Positions 45,791-54,434 of a stretch of DNA of 64,000 nucleotides are shown piece by piece. The stretch lies in the NCBI RefSeq assembly GCF_014646075.1, contig NZ_BMMT01000001.1, positions 397,930 to 461,929 of the forward strand. Direction: 5' to 3'. The notes under the pieces were generated by a model. That model saw only the letters and a program-made list of their open reading frames with translations, made no database searches and was not told the origin of the DNA. Within the stretch, counting starts at the first letter, position 1, and each line of letters starts with the position of its first letter. The position numbers and the translations under genes were made by a program. Origin of the DNA: Saccharopolyspora thermophila (lineage in GTDB: Bacteria > Actinomycetota > Actinomycetes > Mycobacteriales > Pseudonocardiaceae).

Positions 45791-45843
45791 CGCACCTCCT
45801 CGGTGTCGTGCGGGACATCCGCACGCAGCAGGGTTTCGCCCAT
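45787..45843 (-). CDS. 18-codon micro-ORF coupled to xylulokinase
   Basis: [18 protein letters not shown], with GAGGAAACG upstream and a TGA overlapping the xylB ATG (ATGA). The first base of its ATG overlaps the stop of the preceding 11-codon ORF. It may couple translation of xylB to the upstream genes or encode a real micropeptide; sequence alone cannot tell. Confidence 0.4.
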   Translation of the reverse strand: MGETLLRADVPHDTEEVR

Positions 45844-45878
45844 CACGTTTCCTCGTTGTCGGACTCGGCTGCCCGCAT
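45843..45878 (-). CDS. 11-codon micro-ORF after the DeoR gene
   Basis: [11 protein letters not shown], with GAGGAGG six bases before its ATG and nine bases after the DeoR stop. Its TGA shares a base with the next ATG (TGATG). A strong ribosome site for only 11 codons suggests a coupling or leader role. Confidence 0.35.
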   Translation of the reverse strand: MRAAESDNEET

Positions 45879-45887
45879 GGGGCCTCC

Positions 45888-46688
45888 TCACGTCTCGGGT
45901 GGGGGCACCGGAACCACGCGGACCTCGGTGCGGAAGTTGCGCAGCGCCGCCAGTTCGTGCTCGGGAATGCCCTCGTCGGTGATGACCACCTCGTAGGACC
46001 CCACGTCGCCGTGGGCGAACGTCGCGGTATTGCCGAACTTGGAGTGATCGACCAGCAGCACGTTGCGTGCCGTGGAAGAAAGGATCGCCTCCTTGATGTC
46101 GGCGTAGTCCTGGATCGGGTGGAACAGGCGGCCGTTGGTGATCGTCGTGGCCGACATGAACGACACGTCGGCGTGCAGTCGGGACAACGCACGCAGCACG
46201 TCGGGGCCCGTGCACGAGTCGAACTCGGCCCGGTAGCGCCCGCCGAGCAGCACCACCTCGCGCCCGGCCCGGGACAGGATCTGTGCGACGCTGACGGAGT
46301 TTGTCACCACGGTCAGCCCGTCGATCTCGGCGATTCGCCGCGCCAGCGGGAACACCGTGCTGGAGTCGTCGAGGAGCACCGTCATCCCCGGCCGGACCTC
46401 GTCGATCGCCGCGGCGGACAACGCCTCCTTCTCGTCGACGTGCAACCCGATGCGGAAGCGGGTGGCGGTCTCCACCGTCAACGACGGGTACGACTCCACC
46501 CGCCCGCGCAGCTTGCGCAGCAGTCGGCGCTCGGCGAGCTCGTCGAGGTCGCGGTGCATCGTCATCAGGCTCACGCCGAACCGCTCGGCGAGCTCGTCGA
46601 TGCGCGCCTCGCCGTGCTCGATGACGTGCCGCAGGATGTTCTGCCTGCGCTGCTCGACAACCGCATCCGACGGCCGCACCCTGCCCAT
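45888..46688 (-). CDS. DeoR/GlpR-family transcriptional regulator
   Basis: Sugar-phosphate-responsive repressor, 266 residues. N-terminal winged helix-turn-helix (about 12-65): [20 protein letters not shown] and [20 protein letters not shown]. The C-terminal DeoRC effector domain (about 85-255) has [31 protein letters not shown] and the [15 protein letters not shown] block. It sits inside the operon it presumably controls. The operon promoter region at 51119-51153 has direct repeats suited to such a regulator. ATG 46688 follows GGAGGGCTG and overlaps the stop of a 40-codon ORF. Confidence 0.94.
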   Translation of the reverse strand: MGRVRPSDAVVEQRRQNILRHVIEHGEARIDELAERFGVSLMTMHRDLDELAERRLLRKLRGRVESYPSLTVETATRFRIGLHVDEKEALSAAAIDEVRPGMTVLLDDSSTVFPLARRIAEIDGLTVVTNSVSVAQILSRAGREVVLLGGRYRAEFDSCTGPDVLRALSRLHADVSFMSATTITNGRLFHPIQDYADIKEAILSSTARNVLLVDHSKFGNTATFAHGDVGSYEVVITDEGIPEHELAALRNFRTEVRVVPVPPPET

Positions 46689-46810
46689 CAGCCCTCCAGT
46701 GTCGTGCGGGGTACCCGGCCCTGGAACGCCCACGCGGGCCGGGCGCTGCGCGCATCCGCGCCGGTGGCGATCTCGATCTCCACCGAGATCGCCACCGGAC
46801 GCGGGTGCAT
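46688..46810 (-). CDS. 40-codon small ORF between dehydrogenase and DeoR genes
   Basis: MHPRPVAISVEIEIATGADA followed by RSARPAWAFQGRVPRTTLEG. GGGGAGA lies eight bases before the ATG, 12 bases separate it from the dehydrogenase stop, and its TGA overlaps the DeoR ATG (TGATG). It fills an otherwise unexplained 134-bp gap exactly, which argues for real translation. No family recognised; it could simply be a coupling ORF. Confidence 0.5.
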   Translation of the reverse strand: MHPRPVAISVEIEIATGADARSARPAWAFQGRVPRTTLEG

Positions 46811-46822
46811 GCGCAGTCTCCC

Positions 46823-47845
46823 CTACTCCTGCGGGCGCACGACGGCCTTCACCGCCGCCTCGTCGCGGGCGGAGGCGGTGAGCGCCTGCTCCACGTCGGC
46901 GAGCCCGAACCGGTGGGTGACCAGCCGGTCCAGGTCCACCGCACCGGACGCGGCGAGGTCGATGGCCGTCGGCCAGGTGTTGGCGTACCGGAACGTACCC
47001 GTCAGCTCGATCTCGAAGTTCTGCACGTGCGACAGCGGCAGCGCCAGCTCGTCACCGCCCATGCCGACCAGCACCACCCGCCCGGCGCGGCCGACGGTGC
47101 GGATCGCCTCGGCCGCCGCGCTGGGCACCCCGGAGCACTCCAGCAGCACGTCCGGCACGTATCCGCTGCTGGCCAGCGCGGTCTGGCGCACGTCGATGGT
47201 TCCGGTCGCGCCGACCTCCGCGGCCAGCGCCAGGCGGCGCGGGTTGACGTCGGTGACCACGACCTCGGTGGCACCGAAGGCGCGGGCGGTCTGCGCGGCG
47301 ACCAGACCGATCGGCCCGGCCCCGGTGATCAGCACCCGCGCGCCCGGGCCGACCCGCCCCCTGCGGCACGCCCACACCCCGACCGACAGCGGTTCCAGCA
47401 GGCCGGCCGCGTCGTCGGAGATCGAGTCCGGCACCGCGTAGGCGAAGTCCTCGTGCACCGCGACGTACTCGCAGAACGCGCCGTCAATCGGCGGGGTGGC
47501 GAAGAACCGCATGTCCGGGCACAGGTTGTAGCGCCCGCCGCGGCACTGCGGGCAGGTGAAGCACGGCACCCCCGGCTCCACGGCGACCCGCTGCCCCAGC
47601 GCGTGCCGGGTCGCCGCGGAGCCGCGGGCGACGACCACCCCACCGGCCTCGTGCCCGAGGACCAACGGCCCGTCGACCACGAACGAGCCGATCCGGCCGT
47701 GCTCGTAGTAGTGCGTGTCCGAGCCGCAGGTGCCGACCGAGGTGACCTGCACGAGCACCTCCCGCGGGCCCGGCTTGGGCACCGGGCGCTCCTCCAGCGC
47801 GATGTCCCGCACCCCGCGCAGCACCGACGCGCGCATGGTCTTCAT
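46823..47845 (-). CDS. Zinc-dependent polyol/alcohol dehydrogenase (sorbitol dehydrogenase-like)
   Basis: Medium-chain dehydrogenase, 340 residues, oxidising a polyol to a ketose with NAD. Catalytic zinc ligands Cys40 (SVGTCGSDTHYYEHG) and His65/Glu66 (PLVLGHEAGGVVV); structural zinc cysteines CFTCPQCRGGRYNLC (about 95-109); Rossmann motif VLITGAGPIGLVAAQ (about 168). The GSDTHYYEHGRIG pattern is typical of L-iditol/xylitol dehydrogenases. Its ATG overlaps the upstream permease stop (ATGA). With xylulokinase it gives a route polyol to ketose to ketose phosphate. Confidence 0.93.
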   Translation of the reverse strand: MKTMRASVLRGVRDIALEERPVPKPGPREVLVQVTSVGTCGSDTHYYEHGRIGSFVVDGPLVLGHEAGGVVVARGSAATRHALGQRVAVEPGVPCFTCPQCRGGRYNLCPDMRFFATPPIDGAFCEYVAVHEDFAYAVPDSISDDAAGLLEPLSVGVWACRRGRVGPGARVLITGAGPIGLVAAQTARAFGATEVVVTDVNPRRLALAAEVGATGTIDVRQTALASSGYVPDVLLECSGVPSAAAEAIRTVGRAGRVVLVGMGGDELALPLSHVQNFEIELTGTFRYANTWPTAIDLAASGAVDLDRLVTHRFGLADVEQALTASARDEAAVKAVVRPQE

Positions 47846-48699
47846 TCGCCTGTCACTGCTCCCAAGGTCAGGCCGGTGACCAACCACCGGCGCACGGCAA
47901 GTCCCGCCAGAACCATCGGCACCACCACGAACGTCCCGATCGCGGTGAGCTGGCCCCAGTCGATCCCGGCCTGGGTGACCAGCTGGTTCGCCGCGATCGG
48001 CAGCGTCTGCGAGTTCGGGCCGCTGAACACCAGCGCGAACGCGTAGTCGTTCCAGGCGAACACCAGGCACAGCACGAACGTGGTGACCAGGCCCGAGCGG
48101 GTCAGCGGCAGCACCACGTGCCAGAACGCCTGCCACCGGGTGCACCCCTCGACCTGCGCCGACTCCTCCAGCGACGGCGGCAGCTCGGCGAAGAACGCGC
48201 TCATCAACCAGATCGCGAACGGCAGGTCGAAGGTCAGGTACGCCAGCACCAGCCCGGGCACCGAGTCGATCAGCCCCACCTGGCGGAACATCAGGAACAG
48301 CGGCAGCACCACCGCCGCGATCGGGGCCATCCGGGTCGAGATGATCCAGAACGACAGGTGCTTCTTGCCGCGCATCCGGGTGCGCGCCAGCCCGTATCCG
48401 GCGGGAGCGCCCAGCGCGACGGCCAGCACCGCGGAGATCACGGCCGCCAGCACGCTGTGCACGATGTAGGGCGTCAGGTCGTTGGCCCCGCTGAACAGGT
48501 TCCGGTAGTTCTCCAGCGTCGGGGTGAACAGCACCTGCGGGGTGGCCGCGGTGACGTCAGCGGTGGACTTGAACGACGACAGCAGCATCCACAGCAGCGG
48601 CACGAGCGTCCACAGCAGACCGGCGCCGAGCACCAGCCACACGCCCAGGCGCAACCGGCTGCTGCCGCGTTCCAGCGGGCTGACCGGCACGGCGCTCAT
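47842..48699 (-). CDS. Carbohydrate ABC transporter permease, MalG type
   Basis: 285 residues, six membrane helices, first at LRLGVWLVLGAGLLWTLVPL. The EAA loop is ELPPSLEESAQVEGCTRWQA (about 183-202), followed by FWHVVLPLTRSGLVT, diagnostic of MalG/CUT1 permeases. VLFTPTLENYRNLFSG in the early periplasmic segment is also typical. It overlaps the other permease gene by four bases and the dehydrogenase gene by four bases. Confidence 0.95.
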   Translation of the reverse strand: MSAVPVSPLERGSSRLRLGVWLVLGAGLLWTLVPLLWMLLSSFKSTADVTAATPQVLFTPTLENYRNLFSGANDLTPYIVHSVLAAVISAVLAVALGAPAGYGLARTRMRGKKHLSFWIISTRMAPIAAVVLPLFLMFRQVGLIDSVPGLVLAYLTFDLPFAIWLMSAFFAELPPSLEESAQVEGCTRWQAFWHVVLPLTRSGLVTTFVLCLVFAWNDYAFALVFSGPNSQTLPIAANQLVTQAGIDWGQLTAIGTFVVVPMVLAGLAVRRWLVTGLTLGAVTGE

Positions 48700-49625
48700 C
48701 GGGTCAATCCCTTCTTGTCCAGCATCCGCACGAACGCGCGGGCGATCGCGATGGAGGCGGCCAGCATCACCAGGCCGATGGTGGCCGCGTAGCCGAGGTC
48801 GAAGAACCGGAACGCGGTCTCATACAGCCGGACCGGCACGATCTTCGTGGCGTCCGCCGGGCCGCCGCCGGTGGTGACCCAGATGATGTCGAAGTAGCGG
48901 ATCGCGTCCATCGACCGGATCAGCAGCGCCACCAGCAGCACGTTGGAGATCGACGGCAGCACGATGTGCCGCAGGCTCTGCCAGCCGTTGGCGCCGTCCA
49001 GCGCGGCGGCCTCCCGCAGGCTCAGCGGCACCGAGGACAGCCCGGCGAGCGCGATCAACGCGATTAGCGGCGTCCACTCCCAGACGTCCATCGCCACCAC
49101 CGCGACGAACGAGGAGACCTTCCCGCCGAGGATGTCGCCGGTGTAGCCGAGCTGCCGCAGCACCCAGGCGTAGAGGCCGAACGTGGAGTCGGTGAGGAAC
49201 CGCCCCAGCAGGCCCACGATCGCCGGGGCCACGAACATCGGCAGCAAAAACAGGCTCAGCACCGCGTTGCGGCCCCGTAGCAGCCGCCACATGCACAGCG
49301 CGAACAGCAGGCCCAGCAGCATCTCCAGGCCGAGCGTCGCGGCGAAGAACAGCCCGGTGCGCACCCAGTTCCAGCCCAGGTCCGGGTCGGTGAACAGGCG
49401 CACCCAGTTGGTCAGCCCGGCCCACTCCAGGCGGACCCCACCCAGCAGCCGGACGTGGGTGAAGCTCATCGCCACCATCGTCACGAACGGCACGATGCTC
49501 AACGCGGCGAGCAGCGCGACGCCCGGCGTGAGCAGCTTCCCCTCGAAGCTGAGCCACCGGCGCTTCGGGCGCGGGGACTGCGCGATCCGCTCCGGTGCGG
49601 CGGTCCTCTCGATCGTCAGGCTCAT
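48696..49625 (-). CDS. Carbohydrate ABC transporter permease, MalF type
   Basis: 309 residues. After a basic cytoplasmic start, six helices begin at LLTPGVALLAALSIVPFVTM; VRLEWAGLTNWVRLFTDPDL is the family first-loop motif. The EAA loop is SSVPLSLREAAALDGANGWQ (about 212-231), then SLRHIVLPSISNVLLVALLI. Start at ATG 49625, overlapping the binding-protein stop by four bases. Confidence 0.95.
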   Translation of the reverse strand: MSLTIERTAAPERIAQSPRPKRRWLSFEGKLLTPGVALLAALSIVPFVTMVAMSFTHVRLLGGVRLEWAGLTNWVRLFTDPDLGWNWVRTGLFFAATLGLEMLLGLLFALCMWRLLRGRNAVLSLFLLPMFVAPAIVGLLGRFLTDSTFGLYAWVLRQLGYTGDILGGKVSSFVAVVAMDVWEWTPLIALIALAGLSSVPLSLREAAALDGANGWQSLRHIVLPSISNVLLVALLIRSMDAIRYFDIIWVTTGGGPADATKIVPVRLYETAFRFFDLGYAATIGLVMLAASIAIARAFVRMLDKKGLTR

Positions 49626-51082
49626 CCTGCCGCCACCCACCCCCGGGCCGTGATGCGGTCGATGCGCTCGGCGGTCTCCCGCATCGCCTCCTCGGGCGTC
49701 GCGTCGCCGACGAGCATCCGCGACAGCTGCGTGTAGATCGCGGTGTCGCACTCGTTCCACATCGGAATCTTCGGCCGCAGCCCGGCGTTCTCCGGTTTCC
49801 ACGCCTGCCGCACCGCGCCGGCGGTGAGCATGTTCGGCATCGCCGAGGGGCGCTGCTCGGCCGCACGCACCTCCGGCAGCTCGTAGACGGACGTGCGGGT
49901 GGGGGTGCCGCCACCGGCCTCGCTCTGCAGGTTGCGCAGCTGCACGTCCCGCGCCGTCGCCCAGTTCACGAACAGCCAGGCCGCGCCGCGCTCGTTGGGC
50001 AGCGTGTTGGCGCTGATCCCGATGCCGGTGCCGCCGAAGATGTTCGCCGAGCGCCGCGGCCCGCGGGGCAGGCGCGCGTACCCGACCCGGCCGGGCAGCA
50101 CCGCCTCGTTGTTGGCCGCGTACTCGTGCCAGTTCGGGCACATCGCGATGCGCCCGGCGCGGAAGGCGGCCCCCAGGCCGTCCCAGTCCCAGGTCCGCGA
50201 CGCCGGGTCGGCCACCGACAGCAGGCGCTGGTAGAAGGCGGCGGCCTCGATGGCACGGTCCTCGGCGAGCAGGCAGCGGCCGGGCTCCACCGCGCCGATG
50301 CGGCCGACCTCGAAGCCGTTGGCGAAGTAGTCGCCGCCGTGCGCCCACAGCACGTTGGAGAAGTCGCACATCAGCGAGTCGTGCTGCTTGGCCTGGTGCC
50401 CGGTGCCGTAGCGGACGTCGTCGGTGTTGTCGTTGAACCAGCGGGCGATCGCCAGGTACTGCTCCCACGTGGTGTCGTCGCCGGGCGTCGGGTCGAAGCC
50501 CAGGTCGGCGGCCATCCGGTCGTGGTGCTTGTCGAACAGGTCCGCGCGGTACTGCCAGATCATCGTGGGGCTGTCGTAGGGCAGCGCGAAGACCTTGTCC
50601 TCGGTTCCGAACCGGCCGGTGGCGTCCAGCTGCACCGGCACGAAGTCGGCGAAGTCGGCGACCTCGCCGGGCAGCGTCGGGTCGGCGGCCAGTTCGCGCA
50701 GGTCAACGAGGCCCTTCGAGTACGGCGCGAGCACCTGGTAGGGATCGGCGTAGATCACCTGGTACTGCGCCTGGCCGGAGGCGAGGTCCAGCGCAACCTT
50801 CTGCACCAGCGCCGACAGCTCCAGCGTGACGATGTTGACCCGGATGCCGGTCAGCTCGGTGAACGGGGCCAGGTCGGCGGCGATGGCCGCGGTCGGCGCG
50901 GTGTTCTCGGAAATGAAGTTCAGCGTGGTGCCGGCGAACTGGCGCCAGCGGTCGTCGGTGGCCAGCCGCCGCGCGTCCTGGCGCGCCGTGCAGCCGCCGA
51001 GCAGCCCGCCGGCGGCGAGCGCGGCACCGCCGGCGACGGCGCCGCGCAACAGCCGTCGGCGGCTGAGCCTCGGCTTGGTCAT
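49622..51082 (-). CDS. Carbohydrate ABC transporter substrate-binding lipoprotein
   Basis: Family 1 (SBP_bac_1-like) binding protein for a sugar or sugar alcohol, 486 residues. The N-terminus has a twin-arginine motif SRRRLLRGAVAGG and lipobox GLLGGC (Cys about 31), so it is probably exported folded and lipidated. Features are TLNFISENTAPTAAIAADL, FTELTGIRVNIVTLELSALV, the YDSPTMIWQYRADLFDKH block (about 165) and WDWDGLGAAFRAGRIAMCPN (about 300). ATG 51082 with AAGGAGAG. First gene of the operon; the substrate is inferred to be a polyol from the downstream dehydrogenase and kinase. Confidence 0.93.
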   Translation of the reverse strand: MTKPRLSRRRLLRGAVAGGAALAAGGLLGGCTARQDARRLATDDRWRQFAGTTLNFISENTAPTAAIAADLAPFTELTGIRVNIVTLELSALVQKVALDLASGQAQYQVIYADPYQVLAPYSKGLVDLRELAADPTLPGEVADFADFVPVQLDATGRFGTEDKVFALPYDSPTMIWQYRADLFDKHHDRMAADLGFDPTPGDDTTWEQYLAIARWFNDNTDDVRYGTGHQAKQHDSLMCDFSNVLWAHGGDYFANGFEVGRIGAVEPGRCLLAEDRAIEAAAFYQRLLSVADPASRTWDWDGLGAAFRAGRIAMCPNWHEYAANNEAVLPGRVGYARLPRGPRRSANIFGGTGIGISANTLPNERGAAWLFVNWATARDVQLRNLQSEAGGGTPTRTSVYELPEVRAAEQRPSAMPNMLTAGAVRQAWKPENAGLRPKIPMWNECDTAIYTQLSRMLVGDATPEEAMRETAERIDRITARGWVAAG

Positions 51083-51118
51083 GGTGTCTCTCCTTGCGGG
51101 GTCGAGCCGCAGCGATGG

Positions 51119-51153
51119 CCGTCATTATTAGCAGAGATGCAACCGTCTATTAA
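51119..51153. promoter_or_regulatory. Promoter and direct-repeat operator candidate of the polyol operon
   Basis: Read on the minus strand, TTAATA, 17 bp, TAATAA gives -35/-10-like boxes in an AT-rich patch. The same stretch holds two direct repeats, CCGTCATTATTAG (51119-51131) and CCGTCTATTAA (51143-51153), 24 bp apart on the plus strand. This is a suitable operator for the DeoR protein of the operon. Confidence 0.5.
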
Positions 51154-51267
51154 CACGTTTTCCGAGAAGTTTGCCCTTAATCGAGCAAGAAATGGGAGAC
51201 CTTCGGGCAGCTGCCGCCACGAACGGAGTAGTCCCCGCGCGGGCATGAGCCCGCAGCGCCTCGGCTC

Positions 51268-51273
51268 TACGCT
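51268..51273 (+). promoter_or_regulatory. -10 box of leaderless DUF255 gene
   Basis: TACGCT six bases before the ATG at 51280, with no Shine-Dalgarno between. Confidence 0.5.
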
Positions 51274-51279
51274 GGGCCC

Positions 51280-53304
51280 ATGGCGAACCGGCTTGCAGAT
51301 GCGACCAGCCCCTACCTGCTCCAGCACGCCGACAACCCGGTCGACTGGTGGCCGTGGACGCCGGAGGCGTTCGCGGAGGCCCGGCGGCGGGACGTGCCGG
51401 TTCTGCTGTCCATCGGCTACGCGGCCTGCCACTGGTGCCACGTCATGGCGCACGAGTCGTTCGAGGACGCCGAGACGGCCCGGCTGATGAACGACCACTT
51501 CGTCAACATCAAGGTGGACCGCGAGGAACGCCCGGACATCGACGCCGTCTACATGGAGGCCACCCAGGCCATGACCGGCCAGGGCGGCTGGCCGATGACC
51601 TGCTTCCTCACCCCCGACGGCGAACCGTTCCACTGCGGCACCTACTACCCGGTGGAGCCGAGGGCGGGCATGCCGTCGTTCCGCCAGCTGCTGGACGCGG
51701 TGGTGCAGGCATGGCAGGGGCGCGGTGCCGAGGTCCGTAAGGCCGCCGCGCGGGTGGTGGAGCAGCTGAGCGCGCAGCGCGCGCCGCTACCCGAGTCCAT
51801 TTTGGACGAAGACGTGCTCGCGGGCGCGGTTTCCCGACTGCACGCCGAGTTCGACGCCGACCACGGCGGATTCGGCGGGGCGCCGAAGTTCCCGCCGTCG
51901 ATGGTACTGGAGTTCCTGCTGCGCCACCACGAACGCGTCGGTTCGTCCGGCAGCGGGCACTCCGCGCTGGAGATGGTCGAGGGCACCTGCGAGGCGATGG
52001 CCCGCGGTGGCGTGTACGACCAGCTGGCGGGCGGATTCGCGCGCTACAGCGTGGATTCCGCGTGGGTCGTGCCGCACTTCGAGAAGATGCTGTACGACAA
52101 CGCGTTGCTGTTGCGGGTGTACGCGCACCTGGCCCGCCTCGGCAACCCGCTCGGCGCGCGGATCGCCCGGGAGACCGCGGAGTTCCTGCTGCGCGATCTG
52201 CGCACCCCGGAAGGCGGGTTCGCCGCGTCGCTGGACGCCGACACCGAAGGCGTCGAAGGGCTCACCTACGTGTGGACGCCCGACCAGCTGCGCGACGTGC
52301 TCGGCCAGTCCGACGGGGACTGGGCGGCGGAGCTGTTCGAGGTCACCGCGACCGGCACCTTCGAACACGGCACCTCGACCCTCCAGCTCAGGCGCGACCC
52401 CGGGGACCAGACCCGGTTCCGGCGGGTCCGCGAGGCCCTCCGCGACGCCCGCGACCGGCGCCCCCAACCCGCCCGGGACGACAAGGTCGTCACCGCCTGG
52501 AACGGCATGGCGATCACCGCGCTGGCCGAAGCGGCCACGACGCTCGACGAACCGGCCTGGCTCGACGCCGCGGCCGCCGCGGCCGACCTCCTGCTGCGAC
52601 GGCACCTGGTGGACGGCCGGTTGCGCCGCGCCTCCCGTGACGGCGTGGTCGGACCGGCGGACGCGGTGCTGGAGGACTACGCCTGCCTCGCCGACGGCCT
52701 GCTCTCCCTGCACCAGGCGACCGGCGAGCCCCGCTGGCTCGACGCCGCGTGCTCGCTGCTGGACACCGCGCTCGAGAAGTTCGCCGACGCGCAGCACCCC
52801 GGCATGTACCACGACACCGCCGCCGACGCCGAAACCCTCGTCCGCCGCCCGTCCGACCCCACCGACAACGCCAGCCCCGCCGGGGCCTCGGCGCTCGCCT
52901 CCGCCCTGCTCACCGCCGCTGCGCTCGCCGGGGCCGACGCCACCGCGCGCTACCGCACCGCCGCGGAGCAGGCGCTCTCGCGCGCCGGGCTCCTCGCGCA
53001 ACGCGCGCCCCGCTTCGCAGGGCACTGGCTCAGCGTCGCCGAAGCCCGTGCCCACGGGCCGCTGCAGGTCGCGGTGGTCGGCGCAGCCGACGACGCCGAC
53101 CGCGCGGCGCTGATCGCCGCGGCCCGGCGCGCGGCACCCGGCGGAGCCGTGGCGCTGGCCGGGGAGCCGGAGACGGCCGGCGTGCCGCTGCTGGCGGGGC
53201 GGCCGCTGGTCGACGGAGCCGCGGCGGCGTACGTCTGCCGGGGCTACGTCTGCGACCGCCCGGTGACGACCGTCGACGACCTCACCGCAACTCTCACCCG
53301 CTGA
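51280..53304 (+). CDS. DUF255 / YyaL-type thioredoxin-domain protein
   Basis: 674 residues. N-terminal thioredoxin-like domain (1-165) beginning [20 protein letters not shown] with active-site pair Cys50-His-Trp-Cys53 in [16 protein letters not shown] and [20 protein letters not shown]. The remainder (about 180-674) is an (alpha/alpha)6-barrel resembling N-acylglucosamine epimerases, with [17 protein letters not shown] and [18 protein letters not shown]. Homologues include human SPATA20 and M. tuberculosis Rv1084; the reaction is unknown. Codon bias is very GC-rich near the 3' end. The position before hemolysin III matches the mycobacterial order, with one inserted gene. Confidence 0.95.
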   Translation: MANRLADATSPYLLQHADNPVDWWPWTPEAFAEARRRDVPVLLSIGYAACHWCHVMAHESFEDAETARLMNDHFVNIKVDREERPDIDAVYMEATQAMTGQGGWPMTCFLTPDGEPFHCGTYYPVEPRAGMPSFRQLLDAVVQAWQGRGAEVRKAAARVVEQLSAQRAPLPESILDEDVLAGAVSRLHAEFDADHGGFGGAPKFPPSMVLEFLLRHHERVGSSGSGHSALEMVEGTCEAMARGGVYDQLAGGFARYSVDSAWVVPHFEKMLYDNALLLRVYAHLARLGNPLGARIARETAEFLLRDLRTPEGGFAASLDADTEGVEGLTYVWTPDQLRDVLGQSDGDWAAELFEVTATGTFEHGTSTLQLRRDPGDQTRFRRVREALRDARDRRPQPARDDKVVTAWNGMAITALAEAATTLDEPAWLDAAAAAADLLLRRHLVDGRLRRASRDGVVGPADAVLEDYACLADGLLSLHQATGEPRWLDAACSLLDTALEKFADAQHPGMYHDTAADAETLVRRPSDPTDNASPAGASALASALLTAAALAGADATARYRTAAEQALSRAGLLAQRAPRFAGHWLSVAEARAHGPLQVAVVGAADDADRAALIAAARRAAPGGAVALAGEPETAGVPLLAGRPLVDGAAAAYVCRGYVCDRPVTTVDDLTATLTR

Positions 53305-53394
53305 CCCCGGCGCCCGCGGGGCTCGGCCCCGACCTGGCGGGTCTGCATGCGCGACGCCCGATTCAGCCCTGAGCGGACCAGCGCCCACCTGGGT

Positions 53395-53418
53395 TGTAAT
53401 CGTGTAATCCTGTAATAG
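53395..53418 (+). repeat. Three TGTAATNN repeats with exact 8-bp period
   Basis: TGTAATCG (53395), TGTAATCC (53403), TGTAATAG (53411), directly before the AGGAGG ribosome site of the next gene. The unit also looks like an extended -10 (TG-TAAT). Short direct repeats with a 7-8 bp period are typical operators of ribbon-helix-helix repressors, and the downstream gene encodes such a fold. Confidence 0.7.
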
Positions 53419-53430
53419 GAGGTGGTGACG

Positions 53431-54024
53431 ATGCATCCCAGATTCCGCCGAACAGCACGCGGCCGCGGTGGACCGCCCTGGGCCGGCGGCGGCCGGGGAC
53501 GGCGACCCGAACCGCCGGCCGCCGACGACGCGCTGGCCTGGTTCACCGGGCGGCTCCCGGAGGGCTGGTTCACCAGCGCACCGACGGTCACCGTGGACCG
53601 CGAGGAGATCGTGGTCGTTGGTGAACTCCCGCCGGTCGAAGGCGATTTCGCCGACGACGCCGAACGCGCCGCCGCGGAGAGCGGCCGGATCGCCCGGTTC
53701 CGCGAGGAAACCCGCGAACAGCGCATCGAGATCGCCCGCCAGGCGGAACACCGCTACGGGCGCAAGGTCGCCTGGGGCGCGCGGCTCGGCGACACCGAGG
53801 AGCTGTTCACGACGCTGTCCGTGCCGGTGATGACCCGGCTGCACCAACCGGAGCGGCGGGTGCTGGACACCCTGGTCGATGCGGGCATCGCCCGATCCCG
53901 CTCGGAAGCCCTCGCCTGGGCGGTGCGCCTGGTCGGCCACCACACCGAGGAATGGCTCGGTCAACTGCGCGAGGCGCTCGCCAAGGTCGACGACCTGCGC
54001 AACCGTGGCCCGGAAGGGCTCTGA
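53431..54024 (+). CDS. Putative ribbon-helix-helix regulatory protein
   Basis: 197 residues. Basic Gly/Arg-rich N-terminus (1-35), a middle domain (about 40-120; AWFTGRLPEGWFTSAPTVTV then EEIVVVGELP) unlike any family I can name, and a C-terminal ribbon-helix-helix-like segment (about 135-185): strand VPVMTRLHQPE, helix RRVLDTLVDAGIA, helix RSRSEALAWAVRLVG, then a helical tail. ATG 53431 is eight bases after a perfect AGGAGG; a GTG at 53422 overlaps that site. The 8-bp-period repeats just upstream suggest autoregulation. Monocistronic. Confidence 0.78.
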   Translation: MHPRFRRTARGRGGPPWAGGGRGRRPEPPAADDALAWFTGRLPEGWFTSAPTVTVDREEIVVVGELPPVEGDFADDAERAAAESGRIARFREETREQRIEIARQAEHRYGRKVAWGARLGDTEELFTTLSVPVMTRLHQPERRVLDTLVDAGIARSRSEALAWAVRLVGHHTEEWLGQLREALAKVDDLRNRGPEGL

Positions 54025-54042
54025 GCACACGATCCGGTCACC

Positions 54043-54059
54043 GCGAAGGGCATCTTCGC
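54043..54059. terminator. Short hairpin of the GAAGGGCATCTTC type
   Basis: GCGAAG (54043-54048), GGCAT, CTTCGC (54054-54059), 18 bp after the stop of the ribbon-helix-helix gene. It has the same core as the terminator at 13080. Confidence 0.6.
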
Positions 54060-54268
54060 CCAAGCAACAACGTGTGACGGGAACCGTCCCGTCAGCGAGC
54101 GTCGGCGCAGCACCGACCCTGGTTTCTGGGCAGCCGACCGCCGTAGCCGTAGCCGTCAACGACCGCCGCCACGTCGTCCGGCGTTTCGCCGGTGACGAGT
54201 TCCAAGTCTGCCTAGATCTGGGAACTGGGGTTCTCTCGTTGGGGACTGGGGTTTTCTCGGGGAAGGAG

Positions 54269-54323
54269 CCTCTTCGCCGGAACCCCCGGCAAGTCGACCG
54301 GGGGTGCAACCTCCGCGAAGAGG
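54269..54323. promoter_or_regulatory. Nested stem-loop of unknown role
   Basis: Outer stem CCTCTTCGC (54269-54277) / GCGAAGAGG (54315-54323), inner stem ACCCCCGG (54282-54289) / CCGGGGGT (54298-54305). A tandem 18-bp repeat precedes it. It could be a terminator for the hemolysin III transcript, 110 bp away, or a small structured RNA. Confidence 0.45.
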
Positions 54324-54434
54324 TACGGCCGAGCGTAGCGATCTCCCGATCAGGTGACGAGGAGTCGGGCGGCCCTGCGCGGGCGCGGAGCACCTGTCCG
54401 GAGTAGTGATCCACTACCCGCGGCGCGCGTGTTC

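Larger units (their letters stand above)
54025..54434. other. Structured convergent intergenic region
   Basis: About 410 bp between convergent genes, no supported gene. It contains a hairpin GCGAAG-GGCAT-CTTCGC (54043-54059), a tandem repeat of about 18 bp (54221-54238 and 54242-54259, core ACTGGGGTT) and a nested hairpin 54269-54323. Some of this must act as terminator. Confidence 0.5.
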
